Counted from the first letter of the stretch, positions 1 through 8,700 are shown. The stretch is DNA of 64,000 bases from Brockia lithotrophica (GCF_003633725.1 NZ_RBIJ01000006.1:62001-126000); one strand, 5' to 3'. The notes: a model not told the origin generated them from the letters alone. Numbers and translations are program-made.

Positions 1-261
1 GGTCATCTCCCCTTCGGACAAGGGAGGCGCGAGGTGAAAGAGGAATTCAGAAACGAGGAGTTCGAGGACGGCGTCGCCGAGGAACTCCAGGCGTTCGTTA
101 TCCGGAGGCGCTTCCGCCGTTTCCTCCCAGTCGTGGGCGTAGGACGCGTGCGTGAGGGCTTCGCGGAAGAGCGCGCGATCGCGGACCGCAATTCCCCATG
201 CGGTGAGGCGTGCGAGAAGGGCGTCGACGCTCGGCGTCGGGGCTTCCCAGTCTCCACTCAC
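1..261 (-). CDS. rnc: Ribonuclease III, N-terminal part (cut by window edge)
   Basis: The first 87 codons of the double-stranded-RNA endonuclease that processes rRNA precursors and structured mRNAs. The family signature [15 protein letters not shown] is visible around residues 55-70 and includes the acidic residues of the catalytic helix. The rest of the catalytic domain and the dsRNA-binding domain lie beyond base 1. The GTG start overlaps the TGA stop of fabF (GTGA), so translation is probably coupled. The fabF-rnc order is common in Firmicutes, where rnc ends the fatty-acid operon. Confidence 0.93.
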   Translation of the reverse strand, partial: MSGDWEAPTPSVDALLARLTAWGIAVRDRALFREALTHASYAHDWEETAEAPPDNERLEFLGDAVLELLVSEFLFHLAPPLSEGEMT

Positions 262-1547
262 CGGGCTTCCTCCTCCGAACCTTCGTCTGCGCCAGTCGCA
301 CCGCCGCCCTCGTCGTAGCGCCTGAGGGCGAGGACCGCGTTTTGCCCGCCAAAGCCAAAGGAATTCGACAGCGCAACGCGGACGTCCGCACGCCGCGCGA
401 CGTTGGGCACGTAGTCGAGGTCGAGTTCTGGGTCGGGTTCCTCGAGGTTGATCGTCGGCGGTACGATTCCCGTCTTGAGCGTCATCACCGTCGCCGCAGC
501 CTCCACGGCACCTGCCGCTCCGAGGAGGTGGCCGATCATCGACTTGTTCGAACTCACGAGGAGCCGGTAGGCGTGCTCGCCGAAGACCGATTTGATCGCC
601 TTTGTCTCGCACCGGTCGTTGTATTCCGTGGCGGTTCCGTGGGCGTTCACGTAGTCCACGGCTTCCGGGGGAAGGGAGGCGTCGGCGAGGGCGTGGCGCA
701 TGGCCTCCGCCATTCCCCGGCCTTCGGGGGCGGGAGCCGTGATGTGGTAGGCATCGGCGCTCATTCCGAAACCCACGACTTCCGCGAGGATGGGTGCCTT
801 GCGTGCGCGGGCGACGCTCAGACGCTCGAGAACGAGAACCCCCGCGCCCTCTCCGATGACGAAGCCGTCGCGACGACGGTCGAACGGTCGGCTCGCCCGT
901 GGCGGATCGTCGTTGCGCGTGGACAGAGCCCGCGCCGCACCAAAGGCCGCAAAGGCGATCGGCCGCACGGCTGCCTCCGCTCCGCCGGCGAAGATGACGT
1001 CCGCCTTGTTCGCCCGGAGAAGCTCGTACGCGAGCCCGAGGGCGTGCGTCCCCGTCGCACATGCCGACACGGGGGCGAAGTTCGGCCCGCGGGCGCCGAG
1101 CTCGATGGCCACGTAGCCCGCAGGCATGTTCACGATCATCATGGGGACGAAAAACGGGCTTACGCGCCGCGGCCCGCGGGAGAAGAACGCGGAGAAGTTG
1201 TCTTCGAGGGTACCCATCCCCCCGACACCCGAACCGATGACGACGCCGACGCGTTCCGGGTCCCACGCTCCGGGATCGAGCTGCGCGTGGCGAAGCGCCA
1301 TCTTGGCGGCGGCCACCGCAAAGAGGATCGTCCGGTCGAGGCGACGCGCCTCGCGGGCGTCCACCCACATCTCCGGATCGAACCCCTTTACCGTGCCCGC
1401 GATCTGCGTGGCGTACCCCGTGAGGTCGTAGTCCGTAACGCGCACAATCCCGCTCTTTCCGGCGACGAGGTTTTCCCAAAAGGTCTCCAAATCGTTTCCG
1501 ATGGGCGTGACGACGCCCATCCCCGTGATCACGACGCGTTCCGACAC
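258..1547 (-). CDS. fabF: 3-oxoacyl-ACP synthase II (KAS II)
   Basis: Condensing enzyme that elongates acyl-ACP with malonyl-ACP in type II fatty acid synthesis. The Cys-His-His triad is visible: Cys163 in SACATGTHA, His303 in NAHGTAT and His340 in [12 protein letters not shown]. At 429 residues it is slightly longer than usual because of an acidic, Gly/Glu-rich tail. The GTG start at 1547 follows AGGGGTGG. The open frame continues upstream, but that stretch lacks family sequence and crosses the acpP-fabF hairpin. Last fab gene of the block, overlapping rnc. Confidence 0.96.
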   Translation of the reverse strand: MSERVVITGMGVVTPIGNDLETFWENLVAGKSGIVRVTDYDLTGYATQIAGTVKGFDPEMWVDAREARRLDRTILFAVAAAKMALRHAQLDPGAWDPERVGVVIGSGVGGMGTLEDNFSAFFSRGPRRVSPFFVPMMIVNMPAGYVAIELGARGPNFAPVSACATGTHALGLAYELLRANKADVIFAGGAEAAVRPIAFAAFGAARALSTRNDDPPRASRPFDRRRDGFVIGEGAGVLVLERLSVARARKAPILAEVVGFGMSADAYHITAPAPEGRGMAEAMRHALADASLPPEAVDYVNAHGTATEYNDRCETKAIKSVFGEHAYRLLVSSNKSMIGHLLGAAGAVEAAATVMTLKTGIVPPTINLEEPDPELDLDYVPNVARRADVRVALSNSFGFGGQNAVLALRRYDEGGGATGADEGSEEEAR

Positions 1548-1577
1548 CCGTACCACCCCTCTGCGCCAAGGCTCTCG

Positions 1578-1631
1578 CCGGAAAAACCCCTCCGGAAGCG
1601 CGAAGAGGGGGAAGGGCTTCCCTTCCCCCTC
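1578..1631 (-). repeat. Two hairpins in the acpP-fabF gap (possible attenuator)
   Basis: A perfect 12-bp stem (arms 1605-1616 and 1620-1631, 3-base loop) is followed, in the direction of transcription, by a second 5-bp stem (1578-1582 with 1591-1595) whose loop contains a run of T. No clean T-tract directly follows the first stem, so it is more likely a partial terminator or a 3' stabiliser of acpP mRNA than a full terminator. Confidence 0.5.
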
Positions 1632-1755
1632 CCCGATCGGACGGGCCGCCGAACTTTCGGGCGGGAGCAAAGCCCGGCTTCCTTCCGGCAGAGTCCGCGT
1701 CCCCGCGGTCCCCGGGCCGCCTTCCTCCCGCAACCGCTCTTCCGGACGAAATGCC

Positions 1756-1998
1756 TCAGCCCTTGTGGTGCTTTTCAATATACTCGATCACGTCCTGCAC
1801 AGTCTGGATCTTTTCCGCGTCTTCGTCCGAAATCTCGAGGCCGAAGGCGTCCTCGAGTTCCATGACGAGTTCCACGAGGTCCAGCGAGTCCGCCTTAAGG
1901 TCTTCGCGGAAACGAGACTCCGGCCGTACCTGGTCGGGCTCCACGTTGAGGCGTTCGACGATCACACCCTTGATCTTCTCGAAGAGTTCGTCGCTCAT
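1756..1998 (-). CDS. acpP: Acyl carrier protein
   Basis: An 80-residue acidic carrier protein that holds growing acyl chains on a 4'-phosphopantetheine arm. The attachment serine is Ser38 in the motif [13 protein letters not shown]. The ATG at 1998 follows AAGGAGGTG at 11 bases; a GTG four codons earlier would overlap that ribosome site, so I reject it. The gene has its own extended -10 promoter in the fabG-acpP gap and a strong hairpin after it, consistent with the excess of ACP over the enzymes seen in other bacteria. Confidence 0.97.
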   Translation of the reverse strand: MSDELFEKIKGVIVERLNVEPDQVRPESRFREDLKADSLDLVELVMELEDAFGLEISDEDAEKIQTVQDVIEYIEKHHKG

Positions 1999-2021
1999 TG
2001 GGAAGGGCACCTCCTTGGGGG

Positions 2022-2030
2022 ATTATACCA
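2022..2030 (-). promoter_or_regulatory. Extended -10 promoter of acpP
   Basis: TGGTATAAT on the minus strand, about 24 bases upstream of the acpP start, with no good -35. It would give acpP-fabF-rnc an internal promoter independent of the upstream fab genes. Confidence 0.65.
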
Positions 2031-2081
2031 CAGTCCGGGCAAGGCCCGCCCGACGCGCCAGAGGGCTCTAGCCTCCTTCGT

Positions 2082-2825
2082 CTACGTGACCATGCCCCCG
2101 TCGACGACGAGGACGTGCCCGGTGATGTACGCGGCGTCATCTCCGGCCAAGAAGCGCACGGCGCGCGCCACATCTTCGGGGGAACCGAAGCGCCCCGTAG
2201 GGATCAGGCGCAACAGCGCCTCCTTGGCCGCCTCGGGAAGCGACTCCGTCATGTCCGTCTGGATGTAGCCCGGAGCCACAGCGTTTACGGTGATCCCGCG
2301 GCTCGCGAGCTCCTTCGCCGCCGCCTTCGTGAGCCCGATGAGGCCAGCCTTCGCCGCGGCGTAATTCGCCTGACCCGGATTCCCTACGAGGCCGACGACG
2401 CTGGCGATGTTTACGATCCGCCCGCGGCGCGCGCGCACCATGTGCTTTGCGGCAGCGCGCATGAGATAGAAGGGCCCCGAAAGGTTCGTGCGGATGACCT
2501 CTTCCCACTCCTCGTCCTTCATGCGCAAGAGGAGGTTGTCGCGCGTGATCCCCGCGTTGTTCACGAGAATGTCCAACCTCCCGAAGCGCTCCAGGGCGAG
2601 GGAGACGAGACGATCCGCCTCCTCGGGCCGAGACACGTCCCCCTGCTCCGCAAGCGCTTCTGACCCCAAGCCACGGATTGCCTCCACCACGGCCTCCGCC
2701 GCGTCGCGCCGACCGCGGTAGACGACGAGCACGCGCGCCCCGCCCCGGGCGAGTTCGAGGGCGATCGCCCGCCCGATCCCCCGCGAGGCGCCGGTGACGA
2801 GGGCAACCCTCTCGGCCAGTTCCAC
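2082..2825 (-). CDS. fabG: 3-oxoacyl-ACP reductase
   Basis: NADPH-dependent ketoreductase of the elongation cycle and a short-chain dehydrogenase of 247 residues. The cofactor loop TGASRGIG is at 11-18, the structural NNAG near 89-92, and the catalytic Ser142, Tyr155 and Lys159 (Y-x3-K) are all present. The GTG start at 2825 follows AAGGAGGTGA. The frame is open far upstream through fabD, but that part carries no reductase sequence. It lies about 50 bp downstream of fabD. Confidence 0.96.
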   Translation of the reverse strand: MELAERVALVTGASRGIGRAIALELARGGARVLVVYRGRRDAAEAVVEAIRGLGSEALAEQGDVSRPEEADRLVSLALERFGRLDILVNNAGITRDNLLLRMKDEEWEEVIRTNLSGPFYLMRAAAKHMVRARRGRIVNIASVVGLVGNPGQANYAAAKAGLIGLTKAAAKELASRGITVNAVAPGYIQTDMTESLPEAAKEALLRLIPTGRFGSPEDVARAVRFLAGDDAAYITGHVLVVDGGMVT

Positions 2826-2875
2826 GGATGTCACCTCCTTCGGGACCGCGTCCCGCTCGATCTTTCCCCAGCTCC

Positions 2876-3865
2876 TCACGACTCTTCCCGCACGCCTCCT
2901 GCGCTTCGGAGGCGATCCGCGACGGCTCGGGCCTCTGCCCACGAGGCGACGTTGTACAGAGAAAACCCGGGATCCGTCTTGCGCACGAGCCCCGTGAGGA
3001 CGTTCCCCGGGCCCACCTCCACGATCGTCTCCACGCCGAGGTCGCGAAGGGCGCGAACCGTCTCCACCCACCGCACGGGGCGGACGAGCTGGTCGAGCAA
3101 CGCCTCGCGAATTTCCGCGGCACTCCGCACGGGACGCGCCCAGGCGTTTACGAGGACGGGCACGGTGGGTTCCCCGAGGTCGATCTCGCGAAGGACCGCC
3201 TCCAACTCCTTTCGGGCCGGCGCCATATAGGACGAGTGAAAGGGCCCGGCGACGCGAAGGGGGACGACGCGCCGCGCGCCGAGCGCGAGAAGGCGTCGCC
3301 CCGCTTCTTCTACGCCCGCCGCACGTCCGGAGACGACCACCTGCTCCGGGGAATTCACGTTGGCCGCTTCCACGCCGAAATCCTCGCCGAGGGCGCTCAC
3401 CTCTCGGCATACGGATTCCACGAGATCCGGGGAAAGACCGACCACGGCGGCCATCGTCCCCGGATTTTGCCGCGCCGCCTCCGCCATCGCCACCCCCCGG
3501 GCGTGTGTGAGGCGGATCCCCTGGGCGAAGTCGAACACGCCGGCGGCATAGAGCGCCGCGTACTCGCCCAGGCTGTGCCCGGCGACGACCGCGGGAGGAG
3601 GGGCACCGAGATCCCAGAGGACGTCGTAGAGAAGGGTCTCCACGAGGAAAAGCGCCGGCTGGAGGACGACGGTCTCCGTAAGCGCCGCTTCGGGGCCGCG
3701 AAGCACGAGTTCCGCAAAGGGAATCCCCGTAAGCTCTTCCGCCAAGCGGAAGCGCTCGCGCGCCCACGAAAACTCTTCCCAAAGGTCGCGCCCCATCCCC
3801 ACCTTCTGCGCACCTTGGCCGGGAAAGACGTAGGCGACGGGAGGAACGGAGGATGCGCGGCTCAC
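2876..3865 (-). CDS. fabD: Malonyl-CoA:ACP transacylase
   Basis: Transfers malonyl from CoA to ACP to supply the extender unit. The 329-residue protein starts with the typical YVFPGQGAQ (12-20), has the nucleophile Ser98 in GHSLG, and a GPFHS segment with the catalytic histidine near residue 207. The GTG start overlaps the fabH stop (GTGA), so translation is probably coupled. Confidence 0.95.
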   Translation of the reverse strand: MSRASSVPPVAYVFPGQGAQKVGMGRDLWEEFSWARERFRLAEELTGIPFAELVLRGPEAALTETVVLQPALFLVETLLYDVLWDLGAPPPAVVAGHSLGEYAALYAAGVFDFAQGIRLTHARGVAMAEAARQNPGTMAAVVGLSPDLVESVCREVSALGEDFGVEAANVNSPEQVVVSGRAAGVEEAGRRLLALGARRVVPLRVAGPFHSSYMAPARKELEAVLREIDLGEPTVPVLVNAWARPVRSAAEIREALLDQLVRPVRWVETVRALRDLGVETIVEVGPGNVLTGLVRKTDPGFSLYNVASWAEARAVADRLRSAGGVREES

Positions 3866-4908
3866 GGCTCCGTCTTCCCCCGCGCAAGCGCCGCCTCGAA
3901 CTCTCCGGTCCTGAGCGGTGAGGGAACGCTCCAGCGAAGGACGGTGGCCGCCCACGTGAGCCCCCCACCGAAGGCGACGAGGAGCACGACGTTCCCCGGA
4001 GAAAGGCGGCCGGCGCGGTACGCTTCGTGAAGCGCCACGGGCGTCGAAGCGGCCGACATGTTGCCGTAGCGGTCGAGGTTGACCACGACCTTTTCCGGGG
4101 GGAGCTGAAAGCGCTCCTGCGCCGCGTCGATGATTCGGAGGTTGGCCTGGTGCGGAACGAGGAGGTCGAGGTCGTCCTTGGTGAGCCCCGCGCGCCGAAG
4201 GGCTTCCTCAGAGGCTTCCGCCATGATCCGCACGGCAAACTTAAAGACCTCGCGTCCGTTCATCTTGAGGAAGTGCTGGCGTTCCTCCACCGTGCGGTGG
4301 GATGCGGGAAGGCGCGACCCCCCGGCGGGAAGTACGAGGAGGTCAGCTCCCCCGCCGTCCGCCCCCAAGACGAAGGAGAGAAATCCGCCTTCGGCCACCG
4401 GTCCGACTACCGCGGCTCCCGCGCCGTCCCCGAAGAGGACGGCCGTGGTGCGGTCTTCCCAGTCCGTGATCCGCGAAAGGACTTCCGCACCGACCACGAG
4501 GACGTACCGCGCCCGACCAGACTCGACGAAGGAGGCGGCGACGGCAAGTCCGTAGATAAACCCCGAACACGCCGCAGACATGTCAAACGCCCAGGCGTTC
4601 CAGGCGCCGAGCCGACGCTGGAGGAGGGCGGCGGTGGAGGGAAACACGTGGTCCGGCGTGGTGGTCGCCACGAGGATCCCGTCCAGATCGGCCGCAGCAA
4701 TCCCCGCCACGCGGAGTGCCTCTTCCGCCGCGGGAAAGGCGAGGTCGGAAGCCGCCTGGTCTTCCCGGGCGATGCGCCGTTCGCGGATCCCCGTGCGCGT
4801 CCGAATCCACTCGTCGGAGGTGTCCATTTTCCGCTCAAGGTCGAAATTCGTAAGCACCTGTTCGGGAACGTAGGCCCCCGTCCCGAGAATTCCCGCACGT
4901 ACGGCCAC
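3862..4908 (-). CDS. fabH: 3-oxoacyl-ACP synthase III (KAS III)
   Basis: Starts fatty acid synthesis by condensing acyl-CoA primers with malonyl-ACP; in Bacillales relatives it selects branched primers. The 348-residue protein has Cys114 (MSAACSGF), His253 (VPHQANLRII) and Asn283 (YGNMSAAS), the expected triad. The GTG start at 4908 follows GGGGGTGAG. It overlaps fabD by a GTGA junction and is separated from plsX by a short gap. Confidence 0.95.
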   Translation of the reverse strand: MAVRAGILGTGAYVPEQVLTNFDLERKMDTSDEWIRTRTGIRERRIAREDQAASDLAFPAAEEALRVAGIAAADLDGILVATTTPDHVFPSTAALLQRRLGAWNAWAFDMSAACSGFIYGLAVAASFVESGRARYVLVVGAEVLSRITDWEDRTTAVLFGDGAGAAVVGPVAEGGFLSFVLGADGGGADLLVLPAGGSRLPASHRTVEERQHFLKMNGREVFKFAVRIMAEASEEALRRAGLTKDDLDLLVPHQANLRIIDAAQERFQLPPEKVVVNLDRYGNMSAASTPVALHEAYRAGRLSPGNVVLLVAFGGGLTWAATVLRWSVPSPLRTGEFEAALARGKTEP

Positions 4909-4986
4909 GCGCTCACCCCCAACACGAACTCTCAGAAACCCGCATGCCACCTAAAAACCCCGGAGGGGGCCACGACCAAGATCCCC

Positions 4987-6048
4987 TCAGACCTCTCCGC
5001 CCGTCCCGTCCTCCTCCGTTTCTCCCTTCCCCGCCGCCAGACTTTCGACGAGCCTTTCTTGGAGGTCTGCGGCGAGAAAGCGGCGAATCGTGCGGAGGGC
5101 GGCCACGAAGGCCCGCGCGTCGCTCGACCCGTGTGCCTTAAACACAGGACGCCTGAGGCCGAGAAGGGGGGAGGCGCCGTACTCCTTGTAGTCGAAGCGG
5201 CGCAAGACCTGCTTCACCGCCGGGAGGGCGAGAAGCGCCCCGAGCTTCGCCCGAAACGTGGACGTAAAGGCCTCCTTGAGGGCGTCGAGGGCGAACTGCG
5301 CCGTGCCCTCCACGGCCTTGAGAAAGACGTTCCCGCTGAAGCCGTCCGTGACGACGACGTCGGCTACGCCGAAGAGGACGTCCCGCGCCTCCACGTTGCC
5401 CACGAAGTGCACCGCGGGCGTAGCACGAAGGAGGCGGTAGGCTTCCTTGGCCAGGGCGTTCCCCTTCCCCTCTTCCACGCCCACATTGAGAAGCCCGACG
5501 CGTGGACGATCGACGTCAAGGATGAAGCGGACGTACGTCTGCCCGAGGAGGGCGTAGTCGAGCAGGTGGTGGGGCTTCGCGTCCACGTTGGCGCCGATGT
5601 CCAAGACGAGGACGCCCCGGCCGTCGGCCGTAGGAAACACGGGGGCGAGCCCCGGACGCTCCACGCCCCGGATGCGCCCCACCTTGAGAAGCCCTCCCGC
5701 CATGACCGCCCCCGTGCTCCCGGCGCTCAGGAAGGCGTCCGCCTCTCCCGCAGCGAGGAGCTCCAGCCCGCGGACGATGCTCGCGTCGGGCTTGCGCCGG
5801 AGGGCGCGCACGGGCTCCTCATCGTTGGCAATCACCTCCGGGGCGTGCACGATCCTACAGCGCTCCGCCTTCGAAGCGAGCCCCTGGCGGGCTAGCGCGT
5901 CGCGCAAAAACGCCTCGTCCCCCAAGAGGAAAAACTCCAACTCGGCGAAGTCTTCGCTCCCGCACACCTGCTTCAGCGCTTCCAGAGGGGCCTCCGGCGC
6001 GTAGTCTCCACCCGTCATGTCCCACGCGATCCGCCAACGCCCGCTCAC
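4987..6048 (-). CDS. plsX: Phosphate acyltransferase PlsX
   Basis: Converts acyl-ACP to acyl-phosphate, the acyl donor for glycerol-3-phosphate acylation by PlsY, linking fatty acid to phospholipid synthesis. The 353-residue protein begins with a variant of the family signature (RIAWDMTGGDYAPE rather than the usual DAMGGDHAP) and keeps the SAGSTGA-type loop and LDIGAN segment. The GTG start overlaps the fapR stop (GTGA), matching the usual fapR-plsX order in Bacillales. Confidence 0.93.
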   Translation of the reverse strand: MSGRWRIAWDMTGGDYAPEAPLEALKQVCGSEDFAELEFFLLGDEAFLRDALARQGLASKAERCRIVHAPEVIANDEEPVRALRRKPDASIVRGLELLAAGEADAFLSAGSTGAVMAGGLLKVGRIRGVERPGLAPVFPTADGRGVLVLDIGANVDAKPHHLLDYALLGQTYVRFILDVDRPRVGLLNVGVEEGKGNALAKEAYRLLRATPAVHFVGNVEARDVLFGVADVVVTDGFSGNVFLKAVEGTAQFALDALKEAFTSTFRAKLGALLALPAVKQVLRRFDYKEYGASPLLGLRRPVFKAHGSSDARAFVAALRTIRRFLAADLQERLVESLAAGKGETEEDGTGGEV

Positions 6049-6743
6049 GACCGGTCCCCCCGCGCATGGGCAATCTCCTGAACGACGAACTCTCCGGAAA
6101 ACACGACTTCCCGCACGCCTCCCGGCCGTAGGGCTTCTGTGACGACGCGCACCCGTCTACGCGGCCCTTCCCGAAGGACCACCTCCGCCTGAGCTACGAG
6201 GCGATCCCCCACACGGGCGGGGCGGAGGAAGCGGACGCTCGCGGAAACGGTGACGGCGAGAGGGGCATCGACGAGCGCCACGGCGAGAGAATTCGCTTGC
6301 GCGAAGAGGATGTGCCCGCGGGCGATGTCCGCGTGGCGAAAGGTGTGGACGCGTTCCACCGCGAGGTGCGAACGCCCCCGCTCCTCGAGCCGAAGCTCCT
6401 CCAAGAAGCCGAAGAGGTCTTCTTCCACGAGGGAGCGAAGGGAGTCGACTTCCCCCTGGGCTACCCGGCGCACGCGGGCCCGCATCTCGGGGATCCCGAG
6501 GGCGTGCCGATCGAGGCGGATCGTCTGCACGCTCACCCCGAGACGCCGGGCGAGTTCCTCGTCCGTAAGGAAGGGATCTTCCTCGAGAAGGCGCACGAGC
6601 TGCGCCCGTCGCTCCTCACGCCGAGACCGCCTCCGGCGCGCCTGCGCCCGAACGGAAGGAGCGGGCTCAGGGCTTTCCCTCGGCCCTTCCTCCCCGCTCG
6701 GGCCTACAGAATTAGCACCAGGTGATAAAAGCTCCTCCTTCAC
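6045..6743 (-). CDS. fapR: Fatty acid and phospholipid biosynthesis regulator FapR
   Basis: Malonyl-CoA-responsive repressor of lipid synthesis genes. The N-terminal half holds a DeoR-like helix-turn-helix (RRLGVSVQTIRLDR); the C-terminal half is a hot-dog ligand domain ending VFSGEFVVQEIAHARG. It is 232 residues, longer than the usual ~190, because of an N-terminal Pro/Glu/Arg-rich leader. The GTG at 6743 overlaps the preceding SGNH stop and follows GGGGTGG; no other ATG, GTG or TTG occurs in frame before the HTH. A FapR-type operator falls inside codons 5-11, suggesting autoregulation. Confidence 0.92.
   Translation of the reverse strand: MKEELLSPGANSVGPSGEEGPRESPEPAPSVRAQARRRRSRREERRAQLVRLLEEDPFLTDEELARRLGVSVQTIRLDRHALGIPEMRARVRRVAQGEVDSLRSLVEEDLFGFLEELRLEERGRSHLAVERVHTFRHADIARGHILFAQANSLAVALVDAPLAVTVSASVRFLRPARVGDRLVAQAEVVLREGPRRRVRVVTEALRPGGVREVVFSGEFVVQEIAHARGDRS
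6712..6728. promoter_or_regulatory. Candidate FapR operator inside the fapR start region
   Basis: TTAGCACC-A-GGTGATAA is a 17-bp palindrome with one mismatched pair. It closely resembles the TTAGTACC-type FapR box of Bacillus and Staphylococcus. It lies 15-31 bases inside the fapR reading frame; a weak promoter (TTGTGC, 17 bases, TAAAGT) sits just upstream, so a bound repressor could cover early transcription. Confidence 0.65.
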
Positions 6744-7450
6744 TTTACACCACCCCGCACTTCCGCACAAGAGGCCAATACGGTTTCCGAGAACAAGCGG
6801 TACCCGGATTCCGTGAGGTGGATCCCGTCGGCACCTACGTACGTGCGAAAGTCCTCCCGTCCCAAAAGGAAGGCGCCGCGCAAAAGAACGCGCGGAATTT
6901 CCAGACGCTCCGCGACCCAGGCCACGGCAGCCGCGTAGCGTTCCTGCCACCAGTGGATACGCGTCACGGTGCCGAGCCACCTCAAGATCGCGTCGGCACG
7001 CTCCGGAGAACCCCGCGAAATCCAGGCAAAATACCTCTCCGCCACGAGAGGCGGGGGGACGAGAAAGATCGGTTCCGCGCGATAGGCCCGGGCCAATCCC
7101 GCAATCTCTCCGAGGTCGCCCGTAAACGCGTCGAGGCGGCGACGCGGGAGGTGCTCAGAGTCGGGAGAGGCGGCGACGGCATCCCAATCGAAATCGCAGT
7201 CGTTCCCGCCGAAGTGGACGAGCACCCAGCTGCCCCGAAGCCGCTCGGGACTGCGGAGGGCGAACTCTCGCAAACGTTCCAAACCATCGCGCGCCGTAGC
7301 CCCCATGAACGCGAGGTCTGCGACGACTTCGTGCCCCTTACGGGCGAGGGCGTTGGCCACCCGTGTCCGCGCGAGGGCGTACCGACGCCGCACGTCGTCC
7401 CATACGATCCCACGAAGGAGGGAGTCCCCTATGAGAACAAACCGTCCCAC
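6740..7450 (-). CDS. SGNH/GDSL-family hydrolase
   Basis: A 236-residue lipase/esterase-type protein. Block I GDS with the serine nucleophile (VLIGDSLLRG) is at the N-terminus, block III GGND (HFGGNDCDFD) is central, and the Asp/His pair DGIHLTESGY is near the end. I chose GTG 7450 because GAGGAGG lies 8 bases upstream and family sequence begins at once; an ATG at 7564 in the same frame is possible. No signal peptide is visible, so it is probably cytosolic. It stands between rpmF and fapR and overlaps fapR; substrate unknown, perhaps an acyl ester. Confidence 0.82.
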   Translation of the reverse strand: MGRFVLIGDSLLRGIVWDDVRRRYALARTRVANALARKGHEVVADLAFMGATARDGLERLREFALRSPERLRGSWVLVHFGGNDCDFDWDAVAASPDSEHLPRRRLDAFTGDLGEIAGLARAYRAEPIFLVPPPLVAERYFAWISRGSPERADAILRWLGTVTRIHWWQERYAAAVAWVAERLEIPRVLLRGAFLLGREDFRTYVGADGIHLTESGYRLFSETVLASCAEVRGGVK

Positions 7451-7661
7451 CCCGTACGCCTCCTCGACGTGAACTCCCAAGCCATACCTTCGTCCGAAGC
7501 TTACCCCCGCCCTCTCCTCCCGAGACAACTTCGCATTCGGCTCATCCGAGCGCGACTCCAGCATACCACAAGACCCAATCTCCCCTCTCCCGCGGACGCG
7601 CTTGCATCGGAGACGGCGCCAATCCTCGCTCCCGTGACCCAGACGCGCCGACGCGCAAACG

Positions 7662-7693
7662 AAAAAGCCGCAAGGGGGCAATCCCCTTGCGGC
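7662..7693 (-). terminator. Rho-independent terminator after rpmF
   Basis: An 11-bp perfect stem (7667-7677 with 7683-7693) closed by a 5-base loop and followed on the minus strand by five T. It separates yceD-rpmF from the SGNH-fapR-plsX operon. Confidence 0.85.
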
Positions 7694-7735
7694 CAACCGG
7701 ACCGGGCGGCACACGCGACGGGAAGGAGTATTCCT

Positions 7736-7921
7736 CTATTCCTCGTCCTCGACGTCCAGAACGCGTACCCCCTTGTAGTAGCCGCAGTGGGGGCAGACGC
7801 GGTGGGGAAGCTTGTACTCGCCGCAGTGTTCGCAGCGCACGAGCCCGGGAAGTTCCAGCTTGTAGTGCGTCCGACGAAGGCGCTTCTTCGTCTTCGAAGT
7901 CCTATGAAACGGTACGGCCAC
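7736..7921 (-). CDS. rpmF: Ribosomal protein L32
   Basis: A 61-residue protein of the large ribosomal subunit with typical N-terminus [17 protein letters not shown] and a zinc-ribbon (CEHC ... CPHC, residues ~30-46). The C+ zinc-binding form may respond to zinc supply, which is relevant because a Zur-type site occurs elsewhere in the window. It follows yceD, as in most bacteria. Confidence 0.97.
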   Translation of the reverse strand: MAVPFHRTSKTKKRLRRTHYKLELPGLVRCEHCGEYKLPHRVCPHCGYYKGVRVLDVEDEE

Positions 7922-7976
7922 GAAAGCTCACCTCGCCTCGATTTCCTTTCCCGCGTTTCGCCAACCGCTTCGCCTA

Positions 7977-8528
7977 CTAGGAAGGATGTCCGTCCGGTTC
8001 CTCGGGAACCAAGAGCGCGCGCAACGCCTCCAGGCGCGGATCGACCGCCTCGACCTTACAACCACATGGCCCTTCGTTGAGGTTTTTCCCACATACCGGG
8101 CACAACCCTTTGCAATCTTCACGGCAGAGCGGCCGGTCGGGGAGAGAAAGGATGAGCCAGTCTTCCAAGTGCGGGAGAAGGTCGAAGGCGTCTTCCTCTA
8201 CCCACTCGACGAGTTCGCGCACGGGAAGATCCTCCGCAGAAGCGGGAGGTGCCCCGCGGCGGAAGGTCTCGTCTACGGAGACGCGAAACGACCGTTCGAA
8301 CTCGCTTAGACAGCGAACGCATACGAGCCGTGCGGCAAAGCTCAACGTACCCGCCAGGTAGATGGCACCGTCTTCCCACCATGCGGATCCGTCGAAACGA
8401 GCCGGAGTGACATTTCGTACCTCCGGCCGCGCGTACACGCGCTCCGAAGGGGAAAAGGTGACGTGGAGCTCAAGCGGCGGGCGCCCCTCGAGGGCGCGCT
8501 CGCGGAGCTCGGAAAACGAAAGGCGCAA
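7977..8528 (-). CDS. yceD: YceD/DUF177 family protein
   Basis: A 183-residue member of the family next to rpmF in almost all bacteria and linked to large-subunit rRNA accumulation; YlbN is the Bacillus counterpart. Family features are the CVRCLSEFERSF segment in the middle and the Cys-rich C-terminus CREDCKGLCPVCGKNL. The inferred start is TTG at 8528 with GGGGGAAGG just upstream; the spacing is short, so the start is less certain than the gene. Confidence 0.9.
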   Translation of the reverse strand: MRLSFSELRERALEGRPPLELHVTFSPSERVYARPEVRNVTPARFDGSAWWEDGAIYLAGTLSFAARLVCVRCLSEFERSFRVSVDETFRRGAPPASAEDLPVRELVEWVEEDAFDLLPHLEDWLILSLPDRPLCREDCKGLCPVCGKNLNEGPCGCKVEAVDPRLEALRALLVPEEPDGHPS

Positions 8529-8653
8529 CGTCCTTCCCCCCGCATCCAGACACGCCGGTCATTATATCCCATCCGGTACGCCGTGTCAACGTACACCACG
8601 GACGTCGGTCCTTCCTGCGACACGCGGGCGGATCTCCGCCCTTTTGAAACCTG

Positions 8654-8700
8654 TTAGTACGGTATTTAACTTGATATCATGAAAAATCGAGCGTTGTTAA
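8654..8700 (-). promoter_or_regulatory. Promoter of yceD-rpmF with a FapR-like box
   Basis: On the minus strand, TTAACA (8700-8695), an 18-base spacer and TATCAA (8676-8671) form a plausible sigma-A promoter. Just downstream, 8654-8669 reads TTAGTAC followed by GGTATTTAA: a perfect left arm and imperfect right arm of a FapR operator covering the predicted start point. The leader to yceD is about 135 bases. On the plus strand, TACAAT at 8757-8762 is a weak -10 candidate for the rhodanese gene. Confidence 0.45.

Noticed and set aside
210-1865. Long plus-strand open frame over fabF
   Set aside because: The translation is Arg/His/Gly-rich with no motifs, and fabF on the other strand carries all catalytic residues.
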